This document shows, piece by piece, positions 1 through 5,192 of a stretch of 5,192 nt of DNA. Source of the DNA: Alcaligenaceae bacterium (GTDB lineage: Bacteria > Pseudomonadota > Gammaproteobacteria > Burkholderiales > Burkholderiaceae); assembly GCA_947445495.1 (NCBI GenBank), contig CANFEI010000115.1:1-5192 (forward strand). The letters run 5' to 3'. Made by a program: the position numbers and the translations under genes. The notes beneath the pieces were generated by a model. That model saw nothing but the letters and a program-made list of their open reading frames with translations. It was not told where the DNA came from and did no database searches. Position 1 is the first letter of the stretch. Each line of letters begins with the position of its first letter.

Positions 1-431
1 TGCGACAGCTGCATATCTTGCTGATAGCGCTGTACGAATTTTTTTCCTACCGGTGTGGTTAAACAAAGTTTGCGACGCCGATTCAATGGATCAACTACGC
101 GCGATACAAGACCGCGATTTTCAAGGCGCTTTAAAATTTCAGCAACATTAGCTGGGTCGAGCCCCATCTCTTCCCCAATGGTCGCTTGATCGACACCAGG
201 ACGCATCATCAAGACGCTTAGCAAACCAAACTGAATTGGGGTGACTTGCCCATCTGCGACTTGTTCGATGAACATCGCGACGTGAATCTGATGTAGCCGT
301 CGAATCAGGTATCCAGGACGATCCCAGATGGTGTGCGCAGCGCCGCTCGAATCCTTCGGTGCGCCAACTGTCGGTACGACAACCAAGGCTGCTCTACTTT
401 TACCTGCATCAGTATCTGACGACTTGGCCAT
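1..431 (-). CDS. MarR-family transcriptional regulator, 3' end cut by window edge
   Basis: Reading the minus strand from the ATG at 431-429 gives an uninterrupted frame of 143 codons that leaves the window before any stop. The product is a winged-helix DNA-binding repressor of the MarR type. Residues 1-35 are a polar, probably disordered leader. The first dimerisation helix begins near RPGYLIRRLHQIH (38-50). TPIQFGLLSVL (64-74) opens the DNA-binding domain, and IGEEMGLDPANVAEILKRL (85-103) covers the recognition helix. The wing has the family hallmark DPLNRRRKLCLTTPVGKKF (114-132), close to the usual D-x-x-DRR-x(4)-LT-x-x-G pattern, with Asn in place of the second Asp. About 20-35 C-terminal residues should be missing. 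The start is the first in-frame ATG; no clear Shine-Dalgarno is visible, and a second ATG at 438 is out of frame. A perfect palindrome upstream suggests autorepression. The ligand and targets cannot be read from the sequence; phenolic or aromatic compounds are common ligands in this family. Confidence 0.9.
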   Translation of the reverse strand, partial: MAKSSDTDAGKSRAALVVVPTVGAPKDSSGAAHTIWDRPGYLIRRLHQIHVAMFIEQVADGQVTPIQFGLLSVLMMRPGVDQATIGEEMGLDPANVAEILKRLENRGLVSRVVDPLNRRRKLCLTTPVGKKFVQRYQQDMQLS

Positions 432-453
432 TGGGCATCTCGCACAACCGTTT

Positions 454-474
454 GTATACGAACAGTTCGTATAC
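454..474. promoter_or_regulatory. Perfect palindromic operator upstream of the MarR gene
   Basis: The arms GTATACGAAC (454-463) and GTTCGTATAC (465-474) are exact reverse complements around a single A at 464. The site ends 22 bp before the MarR start codon and lies between that gene and its best promoter candidate. MarR dimers typically bind 15-21 bp inverted repeats close to their own start, so autorepression is the natural reading. Binding by this particular protein is inferred. Confidence 0.75.
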
Positions 475-483
475 TGATGGTTT

Positions 484-513
484 ATTGTCAAGCTAGTGCA
501 ATAGGCATGTCAA
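484..513 (-). promoter_or_regulatory. Candidate promoter for the MarR gene
   Basis: On the minus strand a consensus -35 box TTGACA (513-508) is followed after 18 bp by GACAAT (489-484), which matches 4 of 6 bases of the -10 consensus. Transcription would start near 477, immediately before the palindrome at 454-474, which would then cover the initiation region. A second TTGACA (491-486) overlaps the -10 box but has no acceptable -10 at 16-18 bp. This is consensus matching by eye only. Confidence 0.4.
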
Positions 514-798
514 GTGAAATGTTGCTCGCCCGTTAAGGACGAACGCCCGGCGTTTCTATGACCATCCCGCGCATACGCCACATCAAGAAGAGCTCAAGCT
601 CCACCAGCTCTGTAGCGCCAAGAGCGAACGGCTCTGCTCGTACGCCTGTCATACAGTTACGCAGACGCCGCTGCAACGACCCGACCGACTGCCACTAGGA
701 ATAAACTGATCCAATATGACTGAGGGAAACACTTCAGTCACGAGATCCCTCCAGCGCTTAGAGATTGAAAAGTATGACCAGTCACCCCGATGTCACAA
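514..798. other. Gene-free intergenic stretch with scattered inverted repeats
   Basis: No convincing gene lies here. The longest ATG-started plus-strand frame noticed (558-698, 46 codons) is Ser/Arg-rich, has no ribosome binding site and resembles nothing I know. Small dyads are present: AACGCC/GGCGTT (542-547/549-554), AGAGCT/AGCTCT (589-594/606-611), AGAGC/GCTCT (621-625/631-635), and the stronger pair at 717-751 listed separately. The AACGCC/GGCGTT dyad resembles a terminator stem, but it lacks a proper T-tract and no gene reads into it. The stretch may be decayed sequence or an extended control region. Confidence 0.5.
717..751. repeat. Two overlapping inverted repeats upstream of the oxidoreductase gene
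   Basis: TGACTGA (717-723) pairs perfectly with TCAGTCA (734-740). GAGGGA (722-727) pairs perfectly with TCCCTC (746-751). The arms overlap at 722-723, so as RNA the two stems would compete, and as DNA they could be nested protein sites. A shorter TGAC-CA-GTCA dyad recurs at 775-784, and TATGAC occurs at both 715-720 and 773-778. The position, about 100-135 bp before the downstream start codon, would suit a regulator site. No specific regulator can be named. Confidence 0.35.
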
Positions 799-830
799 TT
801 GCCAGCAACACCTAGCGTTTACCCTATATT
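799..830 (+). promoter_or_regulatory. Weak candidate promoter for the oxidoreductase gene
   Basis: TTGCCA (799-804) matches 5 of 6 bases of a -35 box and TATATT (825-830) matches 5 of 6 of a -10 box. The 20 bp spacer is longer than the usual 16-18, so either an activator is needed or the pairing is fortuitous. The AT-rich tract at 825-844 directly before the coding region supports initiation somewhere near here. Confidence 0.25.
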
Positions 831-851
831 CAACGAAAAAAATTGGCTCCC

Positions 852-1844
852 ATGCAAAACAAATGTGTACGACTCGCTAGCCGTCCAACCGGCTGGGTAA
901 CCGCCGATAATTTCGAACTGGTTGAGGCTCCGATGCCCACCCCTGCCGAGGGTGAAGTGTTGATCCAAAACGATTGGCTCTCCTTGGACCCTTACATGCG
1001 CAGTCGGATCTCTGACGCAAAGTCTTACGCCAAAGGCGTCAATCCAGGCGATGTCATGGTGGGCGGCGCCGTCGGCACGGTCATCGAGTCTCGTTCGGAC
1101 GCTTTTTCAGTCGGAGACACCGTGCTCGCCGCGAGTGGCTGGCGCCTATACGCCACGATGCCTGCTCAGGCGGTCACAAAGATAGACACCACGCGTGTGC
1201 GGGCCTCAGCCTATCTTGGCGTACTCGGCATGCCTGGCATCACCGCCTGGACCGGGCTGATCAACATCTGTCAGCCCAAGGCCGGTGAAACCGTCGTCGT
1301 CGATGCCGCCTCGGGAGCGGTGGGCAGCGTTGTAGGTCAACTCGCCAAGCAGGCGGGCTGTCGCATCGTGGGTATCGCCGGGGGCAAGGCAAAGTGTGAT
1401 TACGTGGTCAACGAACTCGGTTTTGACGCCTGCGCAGACCATCGCGCCCCAGATTTTCACAATCAGCTCGATACCTTGCTGCCCCAGGGTATTGACTGCC
1501 TCTTTGAAAACGTCGGTGGCGAAATTTTTGAAGCCTTGCTCACCCGAATGAATGTGTTCTCGCGCGTGGCATTATGTGGAATGGTGTCAGAGTTCAATCG
1601 CGAGCCCCACGCACACCGCACGCTTCGATCCATTCTCATTAACCGTATACGCATACAAGGCTTTATCGTCTCGGACAAACTCGACACGTGGCCTGGCATT
1701 CGCGCACAATTAATCGAACGCGTCGTGAGCGGACAACTTAAATTCAAAGAGTCGATCGTCGAAGGCTTGGAGAGTGCCCCCCAGGCCTTCGTGGGGATGC
1801 TGCGCGGTGAAAACTTTGGCAAGCAACTCGTTAAGTTGCGATAA
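852..1844 (+). CDS. curA: NADP-dependent oxidoreductase, CurA/YncB (prostaglandin reductase-like) family
   Basis: This is a complete 330-residue cytosolic enzyme of the zinc-independent medium-chain dehydrogenase/reductase superfamily. Relatives (E. coli CurA/YncB, leukotriene B4 12-hydroxydehydrogenase, plant double-bond reductases) use NADPH to reduce the alkene of alpha,beta-unsaturated ketones and aldehydes. Numbered from the ATG at 852, the N-terminal catalytic fold carries LDPYMR (45-50). The family's linker-helix signature YLGVLGMPGITAWTGL lies at 121-136. The Rossmann nucleotide loop AASGAVGS is at 152-159, and Lys181 sits where relatives contact the NADP 2'-phosphate. The C-terminus IVEGLESAPQAFVGML then NFGKQLVK is typical, and length is normal for the family (about 330-345). 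I chose ATG 852 over the in-frame TTG at 843 because family members begin close to this point; neither has a clear Shine-Dalgarno. The gene stands alone and converges on the DUF1854 gene 118 bp downstream. The substrate is unknown, and the symbol reflects family membership only. Confidence 0.9.
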   Translation: MQNKCVRLASRPTGWVTADNFELVEAPMPTPAEGEVLIQNDWLSLDPYMRSRISDAKSYAKGVNPGDVMVGGAVGTVIESRSDAFSVGDTVLAASGWRLYATMPAQAVTKIDTTRVRASAYLGVLGMPGITAWTGLINICQPKAGETVVVDAASGAVGSVVGQLAKQAGCRIVGIAGGKAKCDYVVNELGFDACADHRAPDFHNQLDTLLPQGIDCLFENVGGEIFEALLTRMNVFSRVALCGMVSEFNREPHAHRTLRSILINRIRIQGFIVSDKLDTWPGIRAQLIERVVSGQLKFKESIVEGLESAPQAFVGMLRGENFGKQLVKLR

Positions 1845-1853
1845 ACCACGTGA

Positions 1854-1887
1854 TGCTGGGTTAAATCGCGTTAAGCGAACCCAAGCA
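1854..1887. terminator. Possible bidirectional hairpin between convergent genes
   Basis: Outer arms TGCT-GGGT (1854-1861) and ACCC-A-AGCA (1879-1887) enclose an inner stem TCGC (1866-1869) / GCGA (1875-1878) with a five-base loop. A four-base bulge (1862-1865) lies on the left and a single A on the right. It begins 10 bp after the oxidoreductase stop and lies between two convergent genes, where a shared terminator is expected. Neither strand has a good U-tract afterwards, so it is at best a weak or Rho-assisted terminator. Confidence 0.35.
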
Positions 1888-1962
1888 CCAAGGACAGCAA
1901 CTGCGTTTTGTCGCCCATCTCTGCGAGGGCCACAATCCCTATCGACATCAAAAAGGCTTCAA

Positions 1963-2427
1963 TCATAAAAACCGATCCAGAATCCGGCGGCTATTCTTAT
2001 CAAGAAGCGTCATATCTGCAACGTAAAACCGCATGCCGTGGCTATCGGTAATGATCAATGCCGCGCCCGCCAAGCGTCGTATATCCTCTTCGCCTTTGAG
2101 CACGAATCTCGTCGCTCCGCGGTCTGTCAGCAAGTCCCATGTACTGGGGGTCGAATAAGTCGAAACGTTGGAGATGCTTAAAACGGTTGGCATGACTTCG
2201 CGCGAGGCAATCTCCTCGGAAATCAGACTACGCATGTCTTCAGTCAGATCCCCCAGTCCGTCAATCCACACAAGCTCTTTGCCCTCGACTCCGACAAGCG
2301 CCACATAATTTTCGGGCGCATGCACAGGGAAAGCACGAACGGGTAGCACCCCTTCGTGCACCGTCCCATCCGCGAGTGTCAGGACTAACCGACCTGCCTG
2401 ATTACGCGTCAGCTGAAAATCTATCAC
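1963..2427 (-). CDS. DUF1854 family protein associated with cyanophycin genes
   Basis: This 154-residue protein has no signal peptide, no membrane segment and no recognisable catalytic motif, so it is probably cytosolic. I recognise the DUF1854 family from VLPVRAFPVHAPENYVAL (27-44), the tryptophan/glycine stretch LVWIDGLGDL (52-61), WDLLTDRGATRFVLKGEEDI (97-116) followed by RRL, and the terminal LLDKNSRRILDRFL (141-154). The length is usual for the family. It starts with GTG at 2427-2425, whose last two bases belong to the TGA stop of the upstream transporter gene (a GTGA overlap). A strong Shine-Dalgarno, GGAGGT, sits 5 bases upstream inside the transporter's last codons. This indicates translational coupling and possibly balanced stoichiometry. 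DUF1854 genes accompany this type of ABC transporter near cyanophycin synthetase genes; the molecular role is unknown. An accessory or regulatory partner of the transporter is a guess from the gene arrangement. Confidence 0.88.
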   Translation of the reverse strand: MIDFQLTRNQAGRLVLTLADGTVHEGVLPVRAFPVHAPENYVALVGVEGKELVWIDGLGDLTEDMRSLISEEIASREVMPTVLSISNVSTYSTPSTWDLLTDRGATRFVLKGEEDIRRLAGAALIITDSHGMRFYVADMTLLDKNSRRILDRFL

Positions 2428-4709
2428 GCCTGACCTCCAGGCGTCGATGGATCGAGCGGAGCTTCCGCATCAACTTGACGCGTCTGTGCCTCGTACAGGT
2501 CGTAATAAGCGCCACCTCTGGCCATGAGATCTTCATGATTACCAATCTCTACGATCGCACCGCGATCGAGCACCACCAGCCTATCGGCTTTACGCAGCGT
2601 GCTGAGTCGATGCGCAATGGCGATCGTCGTGCGACCTTGAATCAGGTTGTCTAGCGCCTCTTGAATTTCTATTTCAGTGGTGGTGTCCACAGAAGAAGTG
2701 GCTTCATCCAGAATCAAGATTCGCGGGTCGATCAGCAACGCGCGAGCAATCGAAATACGCTGGCGCTCACCGCCAGACAAGGCTTGTCCGCGCTCACCCA
2801 CCAACGAGTCGTAGCCCTGCGGTAGGCGCAAAATAAAATCGTGTGCACGTGCCGCGCGCGCTGCGGTAATAATTTCTTCGCGTGAGGCCTCTGGCTTCCC
2901 ATAGGCGATGTTCTCAGCAATCGTACCGAAGAACAAAAACGGCTCTTGCAAGACAAGTCCAATATTGCGGCGATACGAGTTCAGAGAGTAAGAGCGAATA
3001 TCCACCCCATCCACACGGATGCCCCCTTCCGTCACATCGTAAAAACGACAAATCAGATTCACGAGCGAACTCTTCCCGGATCCGCTGTGCCCAACCAAGC
3101 CGATCATCTCTCCGGCACGAATGTTGAGACTTACATTTTTAAGCACGCTACGACTGCCATACCGGAAGCCGATGTTACGAATCTCGATCTTGCCCTGCAT
3201 CCGGTCAAGCGGCACGGGACGCTGCGCATCCGGTACGCTGGAGACGTGATCCAAGATATCGAAAATTCGCTTCGCGCCAGCTGCTGCTTGTTGAGTTTGA
3301 GAAACAATTCGACTCATTGAGTCAAGTCGCGTGTAAAACCGTGCAATGTAGGCAAGAAACGCTGCGAGCACCCCCACCGTAATGGTGCTAGAGGCGACTT
3401 GTGAAATCCCGAAAATCCATACTACTAGCAGACCCACCTCAGTCAGAAAGGTCACAGTGGGCGCAAACAGCGCCCACACTTTATTGATGCGATCGTTCAC
3501 ACCCAAGTACCGATCATTGGTCTCGCGAAAACGCGCTACTTCACGGTTTTCTTGAGCGAACGCCTTCACCACGCGAATTCCGGGGATCGTATCGGCCAAT
3601 ACGTTGGTCAGTTCACTCCAGGATCTATCTATCTTCTCAAAACCAAAACGCAAACGATCACGCACAAGATGGATCAACCAGAGAATCAACGGCAGTGGAA
3701 TGAGCGTCGTCACAGCCAGCCAAGGATCGATCGTAATCAAGATGCATGCTGTCATCACGATCATCAGTATGTCATTCAAAAAGTCGAGCAAATGCAGTGA
3801 TAAAAACAAATTGAGGCGATCCGTTTCCGCACCGATTCTAGCCATCAGGTCTCCGGTGCGCTTGCCACCGAAATACTGCAAGGACAAGGTCTGCAAGTGT
3901 TTGAAGGTCGTGGTGCGCAAGTCAGCACCGATACGCTCACTGACCCAGGCTAACAAATACGTGCGCGCCCAGCCAAGCAACCACGCTAATAAGGCGGCAA
4001 CCACCACGCCGGTCAAATAGAAAGCAACCAAGTCATAGTCGATTGGCTTGCCGTTTTGAAACGGAATCAAGACATTGTCCATCAACGGCATCGTCAAATA
4101 CGGCGGGACAAGCGTCGCCGCAGTCGACAGTAGCGTGAGGATCAAACCGACAATCAAGGCGCCGCGATACGGGGCAGCAAAGCGCGCGAGCCGAAGAAGT
4201 GCCCAGGTGTCGGTCGGGCCGACAGGGTCGTCGTCACACACGGCGCACTCGTCTTGATCTGGTGCATAAGGCGTGCCACAGGTCGGACACGAGGCCGCAT
4301 CGACGGCCACCACCGCATCGGGGTCTGCTAATTTTTGCTGGACGAAACTGAACGAATCAGTCAGTCGACTGACCGCCGGCGCCATCCCCAATGTGTGGCG
4401 CCAAACAGCTAGACGCTGACCATCATTAAATAGTTCGATTGCTCCAACACCAGCATGATCGCGGTGCTGCAAGGAGTGGGTCGCGGCGACATTCCAGATC
4501 AACCAATCCTGTTCATTCGGCGCGCGCGACAGAAGGCGACGAGAAGTCAACACAATCGCGCCTGTTGCAAAATAAAGCTTATCGTCCAAGTCCGGTTCGA
4601 GCCACGCCAACACCTGCTCGTCGGGCTCGAGCAAAGCCATCGCGGCGTTGGACCAGCCACTTGGCAACGTAATGTTGAGCGGGGACTCGGCGGTTGAAAG
4701 GGGCGTCAT
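2424..4709 (-). CDS. ABC exporter-type half-transporter with N-terminal extra domain, cyanophycin-associated
   Basis: This 761-residue protein fuses a membrane domain and an ATPase, and is expected to act as a dimer in the inner membrane. Residues 1-135 form a soluble module with YFATGAIVLTSRRLLSRAP (46-64), resembling bacterial PH-like domains. A four-cysteine zinc-ribbon-like knuckle follows (C141, C144, C155, C158). The exporter membrane domain spans about 175-465, with likely helices near 184-205, 227-252, 309-327, 329-349, 415-438 and 444-459. The nucleotide-binding domain (507-740) is intact: Walker A GHSGSGKS (540-547), Q-loop Q588, signature LSGGERQ (644-650), Walker B ILILDE with catalytic E669, D-loop SSVD (672-675) and switch H700. 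Ordinary half-transporters have about 580-620 residues, so the first ~165 are an addition. The ATG at 4709 gives the full module, though its ribosome binding site is weak. It is followed by, and overlaps, the DUF1854 gene, and is divergent from a CphA-like gene. The substrate is unknown; lipid, peptide or a cyanophycin-related dipeptide are all only possibilities. Confidence 0.93.
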   Translation of the reverse strand: MTPLSTAESPLNITLPSGWSNAAMALLEPDEQVLAWLEPDLDDKLYFATGAIVLTSRRLLSRAPNEQDWLIWNVAATHSLQHRDHAGVGAIELFNDGQRLAVWRHTLGMAPAVSRLTDSFSFVQQKLADPDAVVAVDAASCPTCGTPYAPDQDECAVCDDDPVGPTDTWALLRLARFAAPYRGALIVGLILTLLSTAATLVPPYLTMPLMDNVLIPFQNGKPIDYDLVAFYLTGVVVAALLAWLLGWARTYLLAWVSERIGADLRTTTFKHLQTLSLQYFGGKRTGDLMARIGAETDRLNLFLSLHLLDFLNDILMIVMTACILITIDPWLAVTTLIPLPLILWLIHLVRDRLRFGFEKIDRSWSELTNVLADTIPGIRVVKAFAQENREVARFRETNDRYLGVNDRINKVWALFAPTVTFLTEVGLLVVWIFGISQVASSTITVGVLAAFLAYIARFYTRLDSMSRIVSQTQQAAAGAKRIFDILDHVSSVPDAQRPVPLDRMQGKIEIRNIGFRYGSRSVLKNVSLNIRAGEMIGLVGHSGSGKSSLVNLICRFYDVTEGGIRVDGVDIRSYSLNSYRRNIGLVLQEPFLFFGTIAENIAYGKPEASREEIITAARAARAHDFILRLPQGYDSLVGERGQALSGGERQRISIARALLIDPRILILDEATSSVDTTTEIEIQEALDNLIQGRTTIAIAHRLSTLRKADRLVVLDRGAIVEIGNHEDLMARGGAYYDLYEAQTRQVDAEAPLDPSTPGGQA
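2433..2438 (-). promoter_or_regulatory. Ribosome binding site for the DUF1854 gene
   Basis: GGAGGT on the minus strand lies 5 bases before the GTG at 2427, inside the end of the transporter reading frame (codons for Pro-Gly-Gly-Gln-Ala). It fixes the DUF1854 start at this GTG and supports independent or coupled re-initiation after the transporter stop. Confidence 0.8.
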
Positions 4710-4763
4710 GTCAGCAGGTCGGTATACCCAGGCTCACAGACCAACCACTTCAACGAAAAGCGG

Positions 4764-4776
4764 TTCATCGGATGAA
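4764..4776. repeat. Short perfect palindrome in the transporter leader
   Basis: TTCATC (4764-4769) and GATGAA (4771-4776) are exact reverse complements around a single G. The site lies 55 bp upstream of the transporter start codon. Thirteen bases is short for an operator and could arise by chance, but the position in a shared divergent control region makes it worth recording. Confidence 0.3.
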
Positions 4777-4878
4777 TTTGGCTAGCTCGGTTTATCATGG
4801 AACAGCGCAAGTATAACGACCAAGCTGTAAGCCAGAGAGTGCCTGAGCCAGCCTAATTACACCGAGCGATGTTTTTAC

Positions 4879-4887
4879 TGCGATAAT
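4879..4887 (+). promoter_or_regulatory. Extended -10 promoter element for the CphA-like gene
   Basis: TGC-GATAAT combines the TGn extension with a -10 hexamer matching 5 of 6 consensus bases. Transcription would begin near 4894, giving a leader of about 40 bases that contains the 4903-4919 hairpin. No -35 box of quality is present at 16-18 bp, which extended -10 promoters often do without. Confidence 0.5.
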
Positions 4888-4902
4888 GAGACAATCCTCC
4901 AA

Positions 4903-4919
4903 ATGCTGCATCGCAGCAT
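4903..4919 (+). promoter_or_regulatory. Perfect stem-loop in the leader of the CphA-like gene
   Basis: ATGCTGC (4903-4909) and GCAGCAT (4913-4919) pair perfectly around the three-base loop ATC, ending 16 bases before the proposed ATG at 4936. It could be an RNA hairpin close to the ribosome landing site or a 17 bp DNA operator. Its first three bases are also an in-frame ATG that would add 11 residues to the protein. Confidence 0.5.
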
Positions 4920-4935
4920 CCCTTGTAAACGTCTC

Positions 4936-5192
4936 ATGAGTCAACCTTCCCCAACGATCCGACGTCTGGTTCACCTAAAGGGACCAAACATCTGGACCTA
5001 TCGCCCCGCGCTGGAGGCTTGGATAGATGTTGGCGAGCTCGCAGGTTTGTCGCCACAAGCGCTCAAAGACACCTACGCGCGTTTGACTGACGCTTTACCG
5101 ACCTTGCTAACCCAAGGCGGGGGCATTGAGGCCTCCAAGGGCTTTGCCAAGCAGTTCGAAAGCGGTCTTTGGGCACCTGCCGTTATTGAACA
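4936..5192 (+). CDS. cphA: Cyanophycin synthetase-like protein (CphA family), N-terminal part only
   Basis: The first 85 codons of a gene that runs off the right edge. Cyanophycin synthetase is a cytosolic ligase that extends a poly-aspartate backbone and attaches arginine to each side chain, using one ATP per bond. Full-length proteins have about 870-900 residues, with an N domain, an ATP-grasp domain and a Mur-ligase-like domain; only the start of the N domain is visible here. Recognition rests on HLKGPNIWTYRPALEAWIDV (13-32), followed by GEL; family members share the R/K-GPN-hW-TYRP-hLE-h-h-D-h-GEL pattern. The later part is less typical: where relatives have a Cys/Gly-rich segment ending in GGFLxRL, this protein has GGGIEASKGFAKQF (61-74). 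The usual GTxxGHxxEH is represented by GLWAPAVIE at the window edge. ATG 4936 suits the family's start; an in-frame ATG at 4903 sits inside a hairpin and is less likely. The divergent transporter/DUF1854 operon supports the assignment. It may be either of the two CphA paralogues (CphA or CphA') common in betaproteobacteria. Confidence 0.8.
   Translation, partial: MSQPSPTIRRLVHLKGPNIWTYRPALEAWIDVGELAGLSPQALKDTYARLTDALPTLLTQGGGIEASKGFAKQFESGLWAPAVIE

Larger units (their letters stand above)
4710..4935. promoter_or_regulatory. Divergent intergenic control region between the transporter operon and the CphA-like gene
   Basis: This 226 bp gap separates two start codons facing away from each other, so promoters for both should lie here. 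The plus-strand side has a clear extended -10 element (4879-4887). On the minus strand, TTATAC (4816-4811) and GATAAA (4796-4791) are plausible -10 boxes for the transporter, but neither has a good -35 at 16-18 bp. Palindromes seen are GGTATACC (4721-4728), TTCATC-G-GATGAA (4764-4776) and the leader hairpin at 4903-4919. The arrangement would allow common control of both transcripts. Confidence 0.55.

Noticed and set aside
542..558. AACGCC/GGCGTT dyad as a Rho-independent terminator
   Set aside because: The T-tract is short and interrupted, and no gene on either strand is positioned to read into it.
558..698. 46-codon ATG-started frame in the gap before the oxidoreductase
   Set aside because: It has no ribosome binding site, a low-complexity Ser/Arg-rich composition and no resemblance to a known small protein.
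843..851. Alternative TTG start for the oxidoreductase, adding three residues
   Set aside because: The ATG at 852 fits the family's N-terminus, and neither codon has a clear ribosome binding site; TTG is the rarer start.
1641..1657. GTATACGCATAC inside the oxidoreductase gene as an operator
   Set aside because: It is a partial match within coding sequence, with no second arm of the MarR-type palindrome.
1206..1849. Minus-strand frames opposite the oxidoreductase (84 and 128 codons)
   Set aside because: They are antisense to a well recognised enzyme and their translations show no domain pattern.
2882..4697. Several plus-strand frames of 60-138 codons opposite the transporter gene
   Set aside because: All lie antisense within an intact 761-codon ABC transporter gene, and their compositions look like shadow translations.
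4721..4728. GGTATACC palindrome as a second MarR site
   Set aside because: It shares only the GTATAC core with the 454-474 palindrome and lacks the CGAAC half-site extension; an 8 bp palindrome is expected by chance.

Overview
The window looks like chromosomal DNA of a proteobacterium, most likely a betaproteobacterium of the order Burkholderiales. This rests on gene content: a DUF1854 protein, an ABC half-transporter with an extra N-terminal module, and a cyanophycin-synthetase-like gene together form a set I know from that group. Base composition looks moderate by eye, below many Burkholderia, so I do not name a genus. No mobile element, tRNA, rRNA or CRISPR array was seen.

Layout. Positions 1-431 (minus) hold the start and most of a MarR-type repressor whose C-terminus runs off the left edge. 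Directly upstream of its start is a perfect 10+1+10 palindrome (454-474), which looks like the repressor's own operator. A gene-free stretch of about 420 bp follows, with several inverted repeats. At 852-1844 (plus) lies a complete zinc-independent NADPH-dependent oxidoreductase of the CurA/YncB (prostaglandin-reductase-like) family. It converges on a two-gene minus-strand operon: a 761-residue ABC exporter-type half-transporter (2424-4709) and, overlapping its stop codon, a 154-residue DUF1854 protein (1963-2427). A divergent intergenic region (4710-4935) with small palindromes and a strong extended -10 element separates this operon from the first 85 codons of a CphA-like gene (4936 to the right edge, plus).

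How the parts work together. CphA proteins polymerise aspartate and arginine into cyanophycin, a nitrogen-storage polymer. The ABC/DUF1854 pair recurs beside cyanophycin synthetase genes but has, as far as I know, no established substrate, so it is the least understood and most interesting part of the window. The MarR gene and the oxidoreductase look like a separate redox or xenobiotic-stress unit with no visible functional tie to cyanophycin.
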